Of a DNA stretch of 64,000 bases, positions 35,301 through 46,826 are shown piece by piece. The number at the start of each line of letters is the position of its first letter. Positions within the stretch are counted from its first letter, which is position 1. The DNA is taken from contig QJNS01000255.1 in NCBI GenBank assembly GCA_004154925.1, positions 9,858-73,857 of the forward strand, read 5' to 3'. The notes under the pieces were generated by a model that was not told the DNA's origin, did no database searches, and saw nothing but the letters and a program-made list of their open reading frames with translations. The position numbers and the translations under genes were made by a program. The stretch is from Monosporascus cannonballus (taxonomy: Eukaryota > Ascomycota > Sordariomycetes > Xylariales).

Positions 35301-37737
35301 TAGTTGCAACGATACGTCGTATTTTTTTTAATATTCGTTTTCTTTTTTATATTTTATTTCTTTAGGTGGTAAGGTATTTGTTATATATTTATACCTGTAT
35401 TCGTTATTAATATCGATCGAATATTAAGATCTTAATTTTTTTTATTTATCGATAAAGTATAAAACGAACCTTACCTGGCCGGTTTTTTTATTAATTAAAA
35501 TTCCGTACTAATATATCCATAATAATCCTAAGATTATATCGTAATTCCCAAATAAAACGATATCGAAATTAACTATCTAGTATCGTCCTTAAACAAAAAT
35601 CTCGAGGTAATTAATTTCGCATAAGATTTTTCCGTTATCGTAAACGAATTTCTGATTTTCGACATTCGTCGCTATATAGGCTTTTAATTTGTATTTCTAT
35701 AATAGTTTAAACATATTAATTACATTTAATATAATATAATTTCCGCCCAGAATTCCGCAATTTACTATTGCAGTATATTAATACGTTTTAATTCGTATTT
35801 CCAAAGTAATAAGGTTATTAACGTTTTTTATTGTCGTATTTAAAGCTTTTTTTGGGAGTTCTTTTTAATTTCTCTGGGTTTCGTTATCCTGCGGCTTTTT
35901 TATAAGTAACCTTTTTTTTAATTCCTATTTAAGTCTGTCGAACCTTGCTTATATTTCCTTATTTAACGCGTTAAGCTGCTATATTTATCGTTATTGCCGG
36001 CGTACTGTTTTTTCGAGCCGTATTGATTGCTTTTGATTTTTTTGCAATTTTTCTCTTTATCGAATAAATTATTTTTTTATGTTTGCAATTACATCCCATT
36101 ATGCGTCGTTTTAACTGTTATTCCGGAAATCTCCTATAAACTGACGTATTTTTTCCTTAATAACTTTTCTTTTTTAAAGATCCGTAATAAAAGTTAATTA
36201 AAAATAAAAATCCGTAATAACTTTTTAATAATGCTTTTTTATTGTACGCTAAATTAACTTTTTTTATTTAGTAATTATACCATTTATAATAATAAAAGGG
36301 GTTTTATTACCGGCATTATTTTCTTTCAGGCCAGCTTTTTACTTCGGCCAACTGCTGAACATCTTCTAGAGCTATGAATCGAAAATGTCGATATTATTAT
36401 TTATTATCCTTATTGTTTCCGGTACGATTTAGAAAATCGAATCCCTTATAGTATATACGGGTAATCCGTTTATGGATATGCTATTTCCATTTTTCGTAAT
36501 CGGGATATTCTCGTCGTCGACAGTATATGGCTTACATTCTGCCGTATCGATCGGGGATTCCGGGACAGATTTTTTTATCTAATTCTGGTATTCGCGTAAT
36601 TATCCTTATAATGCTTTTTGTTATATTCGCAATATCTGTTAAATTAGCTTTTTGGTTTTTCGTATTTTTCGTCGAATTTTTTATCGTAATAATCTTTATT
36701 AATCCTTTTATCGTAAGCCTAATATGTATTTGGCTTGGATTATATTAATAACTTTGCTATCGTTTCTTTAATTATTTCTGGGTTATTTTTCCGATATAAA
36801 GGTTTAATTATCTTATTTTAACTTTTTAGGCTTTTTGCACTTATAAACTTTGTATCCTATTTTGCCATGATTAAAGCATTTAATCTGGTTCCAATTTTAT
36901 TTATGGATAACGTCGAATTCCATAAGTTTTGATACCGTTCCGTAAGAAATAAGAGGTACGTTTCGTTTTTTCCCCTAATTAAATTTATATTCCAAATGTA
37001 AAACATACTATTCTTTTTTTTCTTATCGTTTTTCAAACTGTCGATTATTAATTTTAATTACCTTTATAATATATCGGTCCAAGGTAATTAATCGTTCGAT
37101 TCGAATAATTTCATTTTTTATATTATCTTTTAATCCCTTATAAAATATATCGATAAAAACGTTAATTTCATTATCTTCTCATCCGGCCTTAACCGCAAAA
37201 TTTTTAAAGGTTACGGCGTACTTGGACGCAGGTTTTTTTTTATCGGAATTATAAGAATTATTCAACCGCTAATTGTTTTTTATCCGGATTATCAAAATTA
37301 TCGCGCATTTTGTTTTCGAAGTTAGTATAAAATAAAGAAATCTCGTTAATAAAGTTTTTTTTATCCGGTTTTCTTATTTCCAGGAAATTTTTCATAATAG
37401 GCTTAAATTAATTAACCGTATTTTTTGTCAGGCATACTCTTATTGCTAGGACCATATCCGCTGGGTTATTAAGGTTTAAAAAACGAAGGTAAATTCGTAC
37501 TTAAATCAAAAAGGTTTAAAAGTTACCTTTTCCATTATAGAGTTCTGGCTTTTTAGGCTTTATGCAAGCGAAAAAAAGTTAGGCAAGTAACATAGCCCAA
37601 AGTTGTCGAATTTTTTTTCCAGTTCCCAAATTCGAGCCTAAAGCTGCTAAATAAGGGTTTTTTAAGCGTTAATTAAGATTTTAACAATGTTAAATATTAT
37701 TCAGAATTTGACCGTATTTCTAAACAAAAACTTATAA
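32390..37737 (-). pseudogene. Gag-pol region of element F (chromovirus)
   Basis: On the minus strand the C-terminal chromodomain reads YKVEKILDIRKQNGFTQYLI, then an NIW-x-x-AKNLIGA block and LLKNFY, just right of 32,390. The reverse transcriptase catalytic box VICYLDDIF is intact at 34643-34654 and nearby. Pol continues rightward to protease and gag. Several RIP stops (Q/W codons to TAA/TAG) make it non-coding. A hydrophobic plus-strand frame at 36527-36748 is a shadow of this region. Confidence 0.75.
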
Positions 37738-37739
37738 TA

Positions 37740-37963
37740 TATAACGAGCTATACGGTTTAACCAACTATTAAACCTTAAGTTAACGAGTTTATGTTAGCA
37801 GGAATATCGTAGAAATTTAAATAATAAATATAATAACATATTACGTTTCGTAATACCAAAAATGCCTTAAGTAATTATGTTATATTGCAAACATTTAGTA
37901 TTAATAAGTATTACAAATTAAAACTATTTAAATTATAAAAATAATAAGCATATTATATACCTT
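37740..37963 (-). repeat. Truncated 5' LTR of element F
   Basis: 224 bp beginning tataacgagctatacgg, aligned base by base with the F 3' LTR up to about 31,595. The remaining ~167 bp are missing. A plus-strand reverse-transcriptase fragment follows directly. Confidence 0.72.
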
Positions 37964-38234
37964 ATTTACAATCTTAATAAAAACGAATTATGTATTTTTA
38001 AAAAGTATCTAAAAAAATCGGTTACAAAAAAGATAAATTCGATTTTTAAAATCACTAGCGAAATACTCGATATTTTTCGTACTAAAAAAATGGAAAATTA
38101 TAACTTATAATTAATTATTGATAATTAAACGATATTAGTATTAAAAATCGAACATTATTACTTTTAATTACGAAAATAAAAAACCGATTTTACGAAATTA
38201 AATAATTTATAATATTCGATCTTAGGGATAAATA
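37964..38234 (+). mobile_element. Fragment of a Ty3/gypsy reverse transcriptase
   Basis: The plus strand reads IYNLNKNELCVLKKYLKKSV, then a gap and NYNLQLIIDNQTI, then QKTDFTKLNNLQYSILGINM. This matches the thumb-proximal start of Ty3 reverse transcriptase (NLSENELKALREYL, LRLCVDYRQLN and RDRLQGAKYFT blocks). Orientation is opposite to F and G. It has no LTR and is cut on the right by element G. Confidence 0.6.
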
Positions 38235-38661
38235 TGTAACGAACCTGTTATACGTCCACCGGGAGGTATGAGCAGAGTCCGAAAAGGGTCTTGATTTGCA
38301 GGTAACAATAAGGCGAGGAAGGATTTAGGGGTATATTCGTTAAAGAGATTTCAGGTATTTTCCCCTTAATTAAAGAACGATACAGTTACCTCTGATTAAA
38401 AGTTTAAATTAATAGCTAAGGAGCGAAACTAAGTAGGTATTATTTATATAAAAGATCGACTTATTATATATCCCAATTTCTAAAATAAGTATATCGTGCA
38501 TCTATGTGATTTATGTGATCTGGTCAAATTATCCAAATCATTTAGATTATTGTTTTCCATGTCCTGAAGCTAAGGGTTCAGGGCCGGGGTTTAGCCGTGG
38601 CTTATCCGTGATAGGCCCAAGGGCCAACTCCCTTGAGACAGGAACCCCTGTTCCTGTAATA
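38235..38661 (-). repeat. 3' LTR of element G
   Basis: 427 bp, tgtaacgaacctgtta ... ctgtaata (RIP-changed from ...aaca). It matches the solo LTR at 21109-21540 in reverse complement. A pyrimidine-rich strand (ccaaatcccttttttatgg, complement of the polypurine tract) follows at once. The antisense gene opens inside this LTR. Confidence 0.72.
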
Positions 38662-39307
38662 CCAAATCCCTTTTTTATGGATTTTTGTCCCAAAGATAAG
38701 AACCGTAGGTTGCCACCTCGGGTTTTTTGGAAAGATTTGGAGATGTTCCAACTGACTTTTATTATGACAGGTCGTGTTTAAAAAGAAAAAAGAAAACCGC
38801 GATTAAATTAACGCGAAATACGTGATAATCGTGCGAATTACATTGAAAAGTTTGGGTCGAAAATTGTTGCTTATTCGAATTGCGTTCGTTATAGGGAATT
38901 TGATTGTTTTTTTATTAAAAAGTTCCTAAGTTGTGGTTGTTGTACCCGTCGTTAACGTTTATTCTGTAACGTATTGGATATGAATTCTTTAGTGAAGATT
39001 GGGGAGGAACGGGAGCGTTTGCAAAAGGAGCAGCGAAAGACGGAGAACACCTTGTTTGTGTATTAGGAGGCTGCTAAAAAGAAAACGAGAGAATTGGTTA
39101 GTTGGATAAAACGCTTACGTTTTTAATAAGATATTTTATATAAGAAGGCTTTCGTTATTTTAAATGAAGGGTATAAATTGGATTAGTTGGAAAAGTAGGA
39201 AAGGTTGGAAAAAAAGTAGCGTCGTATAGATACAGAATAAGCGCAGCTTGCTTCCGAGATAGCCGTTATGGCAAAGGCGTTTATTTTTTTCGACTGGAGC
39301 GCCGTAG

Positions 39308-39701
39308 TGTTAGGACCTAATGATCTTGGCTTCTTACGGACGGTCGGAACCACAAAAGGATCAAGCTCCGACCCAAGCCAAGGTGTCACGTGACTGGCTT
39401 AAAGGTTTCAAAGCGCCAAGCGCCTTAAGCCCCTTAAGTTGGCAGAAAAGCTTAAAGGGCTTAAGGGATTTAAGGGTTTAAGCCGTTTAAATACTTTAAA
39501 CCAAGATAAAGATATATACGTTCGTTATTTTTATAATTTAAATAACTTTAGTTTGTAATAAAATATTATTATTTAAAATATTTTTAGTATTATAAAACGT
39601 AATACGTTATTATATTTATTACTTAAAATGTTACGATATTCTTATTAACATAAATCCGTTAATTTAGGTTTAATAATTGGTTAAATCGTTAAGCCGTTAT
39701 A
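39308..39701 (+). repeat. 5' LTR of element B
   Basis: 394 bp, tgttaggacctaatgatctt ... aagccgttata. The left (outer) half keeps normal GC (gtcggaaccacaaaaggatc); the right half is AT-rich. It contains an imperfect copy of the inverted repeat described for C. Confidence 0.92.
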
Positions 39702-40646
39702 CGTTATAAATTCTTATTTAATAATACCGTTAAATTTTAAGTAATATTGCCGATATTATATTTATTAGTAAATAACCCGAATAGCTTATTTACCAAATCC
39801 TTAAAAACCTTAATACTGGAATAAAATCCGAGGAAAAAAAGGAGTAACTTTATTTTTTTCGAAAGGAAGTTCTTCGACGCCTGGATATTATAAACGAATA
39901 TATTATTTAGTTTAAATAAGATAAAAATAACCTTATTATGTTTTTCCAAATTACTTATAAAAAATTTTTAAACCTTTTAAGCCAAAATCCTTTAATGGAA
40001 TTTCGATTAAATTATAATTGTTTTTAATTTAATGCCAAACGTATTTCGGGTATTTTCTTATTTGATTTATTACGTTTATTATACGAATTAAGTTTGTAAT
40101 TAAACGATTTACCGGAAACGCAATTATTTAGTTTAAGCCGGCTATAAGAAAATACGTTATTTTGTTAATTAAAAAACGTAATCCGGAAGTAATACGGGTA
40201 TATAACGATTACGAATAATTCGAATAAACGTTAATAAAGGTTTTCGGAATAATAAACGAAAAAATAAAGGCCGAAATATAAATTTAATAATTATAATAAA
40301 AAAGATCGGTATTTAAGTACGGTAACGTACTGGTTTAATTAATGTTTAAGTTAAATTAAGGACAAAAAGTATTAATAGCTAAATTTTTCGATAATTTAAA
40401 AAAAAATATAAATTTTTTTTTAAATTTAACCGGCTTAATTATTTATTGGATTATATCGTTATAATAATTAAAATTAATAACCGGCAATATGCCTAACGTA
40501 CTAAAGGAACTAAAAGAAAAAACGATAGTAAACCTTAATATACGGCCAATATTAACGTTTTTCGGCATAATAACATTTCTTATAATATTGAATTAGGCCT
40601 TATGGAACTGGGAGCCACCCATAAAAAAAATTGGAGCTAAATTAAA

Positions 40647-40688
40647 TGCTATAATTGCGGAAAAAAAGGATATAAAATTTATAAATGT
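40647..40688 (+). pseudogene. Gag zinc knuckle of element B
   Basis: Fourteen codons CYNCGKKGYKIYKC with CX2CX4(H to Y)X4C spacing. CAT/CAC to TAT/TAC at the His codon is the expected RIP change. It marks the 3' end of gag. Confidence 0.78.
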
Positions 40689-42359
40689 TTTTTATTTAAA
40701 AAGTTATAATAGAATAATTAAAAACTTATATCCGAAGGATAACCTAAGGAAAATTAAAAAAACGAAAAGTTTATTAATATAATTTGGCCTAAATATATAT
40801 TAGGCTTATTATGGTAAAAACTTTAATAAGGAATGCAAAAAACCAGGAATCTGGCTTAATAAATAATTAAGGAATAATAAAATATCTTTAAAAAATAGTT
40901 AAAGGAATATTAGGGCTAAATAAAGAAAATTTGTCCCGGAACCTTTAATCGATATGGCAGAATATATATTATTTATTGCAAAAGATAAAATTGTTTTGTT
41001 TACGAAAAATGAAAACGGTATATTTATAACAAAATTATCCGTATGTATTATGAAAAATTCGATTTTCCTAATAAAACGGGAAAAAACAAAAACAATAAAT
41101 AATAATATTAATATTTTTAATTTATAATTTTTGAAAATAATTTTTTTTAACTGGCAGCAATAAAAAGCTGGCTTAAAGGAAAATAATATTTATAAGAAAA
41201 CCACTTTTATTATTATAAGTGGTATAATTACTAAACGAAAAAAAAATTAATTTAGTATATTGTGGAAAAGTATTGCTAAAGGGCTATTACGGACTTTTAT
41301 TTTTAATTAATATTTATTATAGATCCCGATAAATAATAAACCTTAAAGGAAGAAATTTAACGCTTTATATAAAATTTTTAATAAGAAGGAAATAAGGCTT
41401 AATGGGAAATTATATATTATATTAAAAAATAATTTACCTAACAAGAAAAAAAAATTTAATAAAATTAAAAATAACTAATATAATTTGAAGGTATAATATG
41501 CCGATAAAAACGATAAATATAATAATTTAACATATTATATAAAGAAATATAAATAAAGTTCGATAAATTCGAAAAGGAATTAAAAAACAAAAATTATTTA
41601 TAAAAAAGTTATAAGATAACGAAACTTAGAAAAGTTAAAATAAATTCTTAAAAAAGGCTTTAAACGCGACAATAAAAACCGTTAATAACCTTATTACCTT
41701 AGATATATAAATCGGAACGTATTAGTATACCGTAATAGTAAATTACGGAGCTCTAAGTGGAAATTATATTATATTGGATATAATTAATAAATTTAAATTA
41801 TTATGGAAATATAAGTTAAAATTTTATATAACGATAAACGCCGAAAGTCAGGATTTTGCTTACGATAATGGAAAAATCCTATACGAAATTAATTATTTCG
41901 AGATTTTTATTTAAGGACGATACCAAATAATGGATTTCGATATTATTTTATTCGGGAATTATAATATGATCTTAGGAAAATTATGGATGTACCGGTACGG
42001 AATTTTGATTAATAAAAAGATTAACTAAGTAAGATTTATTTTACCCCCCATTAATAAATAAAAAAAAAAATTAAAATCTTAATACTTAATCGAAAATAAC
42101 GACGAATATAGGCATAAGGATACGATAAATACCTTATTACCTAAAAGGATAAAACATAAAAAAAAGAATAAATATTAAAAAAGAATACGATATATTATTA
42201 TTATTATTAAAATAAAGTTACGGCAATTAAATAATAATTTAAAATAATAACCTTAAAAGTTAAAAAATCTAATTAATATATTATTATAATATTATAAATA
42301 TAAATAGTTTTTTAAGAAAAAATTAGATACGAAATTACTAAAACATAACAAATAGGATT

Positions 42360-45097
42360 ATGAAATTATCCTTAAAAAAGGTTTTTAACGAAGTTTTATC
42401 TTATTTATAACCTTAACGAAAAGGAATTATACGTTTTCCGGGAATACTTGGAAAATTAATTATAAAAAAGATGGATTTAACTTTTAAAGTTATTAATAAG
42501 ATACCTTATGTTTTTCGTACTTAAGAAAAATAAAAAATTACGATTTATAGTTAATTATCGGCAATTAAACAATATTATTATTAAGGACTAAACGTTATTA
42601 TTCCTAATTATAAAAATAAAAAACCAATTTTATAAAGCTAAATAATTTATAATATTTAATCTTAAAAATAAATATAACCTTATTAAAATTAAGAAAAAAT
42701 ACGAATAAAAAATAATATTTAAAACGAAATACGGATTATTTAAATATTTAATTACGTTAATAAGATTTACGAACGTATTAATAATTTTTTAACGGATAAT
42801 AAATTATATATTACGAAAATATTTCGATATTTTTGTTATATATTATCTTGATAATATTTTTATTTTCTTAAAAACGGAAAAAATATACGTAAAATACGTT
42901 TATAAAATTTTTTAAGTTTTATAAAATATAAAGTTATTAATTAACGTAAAAAAAAAACTAATTTCATAAATAAGAAATAAAATATCTGGGACATATTATT
43001 ACTTTAAAACATATTAGGATAAATCCAAAGAAAATCGTTGCAATTATAAAATGGCAAATATTAACGATAATTAAAAAAATATAAGTATTTTTTGGATTCG
43101 CCAATTATTACAGAAAATTTATTCAAAATTTTAGCAAAATTATTATATCCTTAATTAATTTTATTAAAAAAAAAGTTTAAATAAATATCCGAAACGGAAA
43201 AAGCGTTTTAAAAAATCAAAAATGCAATTATTAACGAATTAATATTAATTATATACAATTTAAATCGCCCCGTCGAATTAGAAACCGATATTTCGGATTA
43301 TACGTTAAGCGTAATAATTAAATAACGAAATAATTAAGGCAAATTATACCTTATTGTATTTTTTTTATATAAATTAAAAGGAACCAAATTTAATTACGGT
43401 ATTCCAAATAAGGAATTTATGGCCATTATTATGGCATTTTGCGAATTTAAATATTTCCTAAAAAAAGTTTATATTAGGTTAAAATTTATACGGATTATCA
43501 AAATCTTATCCGATTTATTACGACCAGAAAATTTACCGGACGATAATTATAATATGCAAAAAAATTGGCAAATTTCGATTTCGTTATTATTTATAAAGAA
43601 AATTTAGAAAATAACAAAGTAAATACCTTAAATAAACAACTAGATCTCGAGGAAAAATTAATTAAAATCAGTTATATAATTTTTGATACCATTATAAAAA
43701 AATATTTACGCCTGCGATAAATTATAATAATTCGGATAATACCCTTAGATATATATTAAAAAATCCAGCAATATAATAACGGTTTTCCAAAAAACCAAAA
43801 AACGGACAAAATATAAGTTCCAGAAAAATGTCAAATAAATTTAATACGAAATATATACGAATATTAACTATATAAATATTTAGAAATTTACAAAACCTTA
43901 AAACGATTTTAACGTACGTATTTTTTTCTTAAAATAAAAATAATAATTCAAAAGGTACGACGATAATATAACCTTTATAATAAGGCTAAGGCGTAATAAT
44001 ATAAGCCTTATGGAAAGTTATAACCATTATCGGTTTTAAAAAAATCTTAGGATTCAATTATTATGGATTTTATTATTAAATTTCCTTTATCCGAAAATCC
44101 AGCAACAGAAATATAATACGATAGCGTTTTCGTTATCGTCGATCGGTTTACGAAATTTTTTTATTTTTTATTTTATCGTAAAGATATTAACGCAAAACAA
44201 ATAATATATATTTTCTTTAAAAATATTTTTAATATATATGGATTATTAATAAAAATTATTTTAAATAAAGGTTCGATATTTGCATTTAAATTTTGGTAAG
44301 GTTTTATGGCATAAATCGGCTTAAATTATAAATTATTTAGTCTATTTAGATTATAAACGGACGGATAAACGGAATAGTTAAATTAAATATTAAAAATATA
44401 TTTATAATATTACGTTAATTACGAATAAAATAATTAAGTTAAAAAATTACTTATTACTTAATTGGCTTATAATACCAATTATTATGAAAATATTAAAATA
44501 ATATTAATTAACGCAAATTTTGATTTTATTCCAAAAGTTTATAAAGAAATACGTAATAACGGTTTAATTAATATTAAAGTAATTTTTACGTTAAAATAAT
44601 TACGATAATTATATTAGGAAATAAAAATAAAATTGAAATTTGTACGGAATTAAATAAATAAGTATTATAACCAGAAAAAATTAAAAAAATTAATTTTTGA
44701 AAAAGGGAAAATGGTTTATTTTGTTATTAAAAATATTTAAATAAAAAAATCCAGCAAAAAATTCGATTTTAAGTATATCGGTTTATACAAAATCGTTAAG
44801 AAAATTTCAAAAAATAATTATTAATTGGAATTTTTACCAAAAATTAAACTTTATTTAATTTCTTATGTTTTTTTATTCGAATTAATAATAAATATAATTA
44901 AAGTATATATAGTATTAGATAATATAAAAGTAAAAAACGAATAAATATATAAAATAAAAAAGATTTTCGATATATGGAAATAAAACGGATTTACTTAATA
45001 TTTAATTAAATAAAAAAAATATTTAAATTCCGAAAATACCTGGGAATTTGTTAAAAACCTTATTAATACTTAGCATTTATTAAAAATTTTTTATTAA
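42360..45097 (+). pseudogene. Pol of element B: RT, RNase H, integrase, chromodomain
   Basis: The reverse transcriptase block reads LRFIVNYRQLNNIIIKD (near 42,540-42,590), with catalytic YLDN at 42844-42855 instead of YLDD. The RNase H segment is open for 62 codons at 43419-43607 (MAIIMAFCEFKYFLKKVYIR). Integrase relics follow. The C-terminal chromodomain (IFDIWK ... NGFTQYLI ... SENTWEFVKNLI) ends in TAA at 45095-45097. Dense RIP stops make it non-functional. Confidence 0.78.
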
Positions 45098-45099
45098 TA

Positions 45100-45761
45100 A
45101 TAACGGGCGCATTTTAATTAACGGCCGATTAATTAATAACCGGGATATCGGGCTAATTGGCCGCGGCCTGCGTTAATGTGATAACTGTAATAGCAATTTC
45201 CAGTTATTTTTGTTTTTATTTTAAACGTTTAAATTCTTTTATAGCTTTTACGCCTTTAATCCCTTAACGAAATATTTCCATATTACGGTAACGGAATAAC
45301 CGCCTTTATTTTTGCAAATAATCTAACTTATTAATAATAATACGTAATATTTTATAAATTTATTTCTTTTTATATTTTAAACGGTTTTTTTCGTTAAAAA
45401 ACTTTTGGTATTCGGTTTCCGAAAAACCAAAAACGTTATTAGGGCTTTTATAATAAATATATTACGTATATTTTAAAAACCTTTAAGTAATTTTGTATTT
45501 CGTACTTTTTTTTTTATAATAAAAACAAAAAAATATCTTAAAATCAAAATATTTAATACGTTTTAAAAAAATTAAAACATTAATATGTTTACGAAAACGA
45601 AATATTTTAATTTGATTTAATATAATAAATATATAAAAAGGAAAAATATTTACCGAAATTATTAAAGCAAGTAATTTGATTTTTAAGGATAAAAATCTTG
45701 GAAAAGGGGAAATCGTATTAGGATTTAACGATTTTGGCTTTTTACGGACGGTCGGAACCAT
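45100..45761 (-). pseudogene. Antisense Cys-rich/coiled-coil gene of element B
   Basis: Minus-strand relic opening inside the 3' LTR (MVPTVRKKPKSLNPN). It stays open for 92 codons to 45483 (VNIFPFYIFIILNQIKIFRF), then continues through RIP stops with the same blocks as in D: a Cys-rich segment with an NVFGFSETEYQKFFN-like core, a Lys/Arg/Glu coiled coil, and a Pro/Ala C-terminus overlapping the end of pol. It is more decayed than the F and G copies. Confidence 0.6.
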
Positions 45762-46109
45762 AAAAAGATTAAATTCCGACCTAAGTTAAGGCGTTACGTA
45801 ATTAACTTAAAGGTTTTAAAGTATTAAACGCCTTAAGCCTTTTAAGTCGGCAGAAAAACTTAAAAAGCTTAAAGAATTTAAAGGTTTAAACCGTTTAAAT
45901 ACTTTAAACTAAAATAAAAATATATATGTTCGTTATTTTTATAATTTAAATAATTTTAGCTTATAATAGAATATCGTTATTTAAAACGTTCTTAATATTA
46001 CGAAACGTAATACGTTATTATATTTATTACTTAGAATCCCACGATATTCCTATTAACATAAATCCGTCGACTTAGGTTTAATAGTTGGTTAAACCGCCAA
46101 GCCGTCACA
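45716..46109 (+). repeat. 3' LTR of element B
   Basis: 394 bp, tattaggatttaacgattt ... aagccgtcaca, flanked on the right by cgtag. Here the inner (left) half is AT-rich and the outer half is nearly unmutated (gtcgacttaggtttaat, aaccgccaagccgtcaca), the opposite of the 5' LTR. Confidence 0.92.
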
Positions 46110-46203
46110 CGTAGGGGTGGATTTAAGCGGGGGATCGTTATTGCCTGCGACCTTGGCCGTGTTGGAGACGGTCGGTCAGGATTTTGGCGGTGGAACGTCT
46201 TAA

Positions 46204-46826
46204 TTAGGTTTATTGTGTTCGTTAGGTGGTTAAATAGTTTTTAAGTATTTTTTTTATATAAGTATCCTTTTTATTTAATTAGGTATTGGATTTTGTTTCT
46301 AATTATTTTGGAGTCCAGTATTCGTTTAATTTCATATTTATCTGGGTTTTTTTCAAATTTTAAATCCGTTTTTAGCGGGGCGTTTTTGGGTGTTGATTTA
46401 AATAGGGAAATATGGAAAATAAGGTGTATTTTTATGTTTTTGGGTAGCGATAGTCGGTAGTTAGTTTTGGAAATGATTTCGTTAACTTTAAATAGGTTAA
46501 GTTTTTTAAAGTTAAGCTTGTCGTTAGGTCTTTTTGTTTTGATTTGTAAAATATTTAAAATTGCGTTCTGTTTTTGGCGCAATAGGTAAATTTTGTTTTT
46601 TTTCGTTAAAATTGGTTTTTTAATTCTTTTTTTGTTATAATATTGCGCCATTTTCCGCTGGAGGAATCGTAGTTTATTTTGAAAACGAACTTAAATTATT
46701 TTGATTTTTGTTATTAATATTTTTGTTTTTGGAATAACCGTTATTATTTTTGGTATTTTAGCAAGTGGTTATTTTAGTTATATGGTTTTCGTATCGTACC
46801 CGTATACCGCTATGTAAGGGGATATA
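46204..46826 (-). pseudogene. Integrase C-terminus and chromodomain of element G
   Basis: Open for 126 codons at 46271-46651. It reads MAQYYNKKRIKK, then LNFKKLNLFKVNEIISKTNY, RLSLPKNIKIHLIFHISLF and YEIKRILDSKIIRNKIQYLI, a typical Ty3 integrase GPF/Y-type tail leading into a chromodomain. The chromodomain continues below 46271 as KGYLYKKNT and NHLTNTINLI after RIP stops (TGG to TAA/TAG). It is cut on the right by element D. Confidence 0.8.

Larger units (their letters stand above)
23977..37963 (-). mobile_element. Ty3/gypsy chromovirus F, split by element A
   Basis: Minus-strand element. The 3' LTR is at 23977-24039 plus 31448-31775, followed by a pyrimidine-rich strand (cgattctctttttt, the complement of the polypurine tract) at 31776. 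An antisense gene lies at 31845-32360. Pol then reads right to left: chromodomain near 32,390-32,590, reverse transcriptase near 34,600-35,000 (YLDD on the minus strand at 34643-34654 is intact; the QLNN and PLIMEIKDRL blocks are visible near 34,860-34,950), then protease and gag to about 37,700. A partial 5' LTR lies at 37740-37963. A 5-bp ctagg precedes the left LTR, but the matching copy on the right is lost with the truncated 5' LTR. Heavily RIP-mutated. Confidence 0.78.
39308..46109 (+). mobile_element. Ty3/gypsy chromovirus B, complete, inserted in the antisense gene of G
   Basis: 6,802 bp with 394-bp LTRs and a perfect target duplication cgtag (39303-39307 and 46110-46114). Plus-strand order: the gag knuckle CYNCGKKGYKIYKC at 40647-40688 keeps its three cysteines while the His reads as Tyr. 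Reverse transcriptase spans about 42,360-43,000 (NYRQLNNIIIKD). Its catalytic box at 42844-42855 reads YLDN, so the second Asp is lost. RNase H lies near 43,400-43,610, integrase at 43,800-44,600, and the chromodomain ends at 45097 (YLNSENTWEFVKNLI). The polypurine tract ggaaaaggggaaatcg abuts the 3' LTR. The antisense gene lies between pol and the 3' LTR. Confidence 0.88.
38506..46203 (+). pseudogene. Antisense Cys-rich/coiled-coil gene of element G, split by element B
   Basis: The pieces 38506-39307 and 46115-46203 join across insertion B (one copy of the cgtag duplication removed) into 891 bp, exactly 297 codons in one frame. The N-terminal part lies in the LTR and is Gly/Pro/Ser-rich (GSGPGFSRGLSVIGPRAN, then PPRVFWKDLEMFQL). 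Then come a basic segment, a Cys cluster (SNCVRYREFDC ... LSCGCCTRRQRLFCNV) and a long coiled coil (EERERLQKEQRKTEN ... LDQLEKQERLEKKQRR). The C-terminus is Trp/Gly-rich (FFDWSAVGVDLSGG, VGQDFGGGTS). All internal stops are TAG or TAA where CAG or CAA is expected. It is tail-to-tail with the chromodomain of G. I recall similar hypothetical proteins in many fungal genomes; the function is unknown to me. Confidence 0.72.

Noticed and set aside
36527..36748. 73-codon strongly hydrophobic plus-strand frame, looking like a membrane protein
   Set aside because: It is the antisense shadow of the AT-rich gag/protease region of element F. T-rich codons give Phe, Ile and Leu by composition alone.
38235..38482. 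A 248-bp solo LTR with TSD aaata at both ends
   Set aside because: The match to the solo LTR at 21109-21540 resumes up to 38661, followed by the complement of a polypurine tract, so this is the 3' LTR of element G. The second aaata is chance in AT-rich DNA.
39737..39949. 70-codon minus-strand frame
   Set aside because: Antisense shadow of the start of gag in element B.
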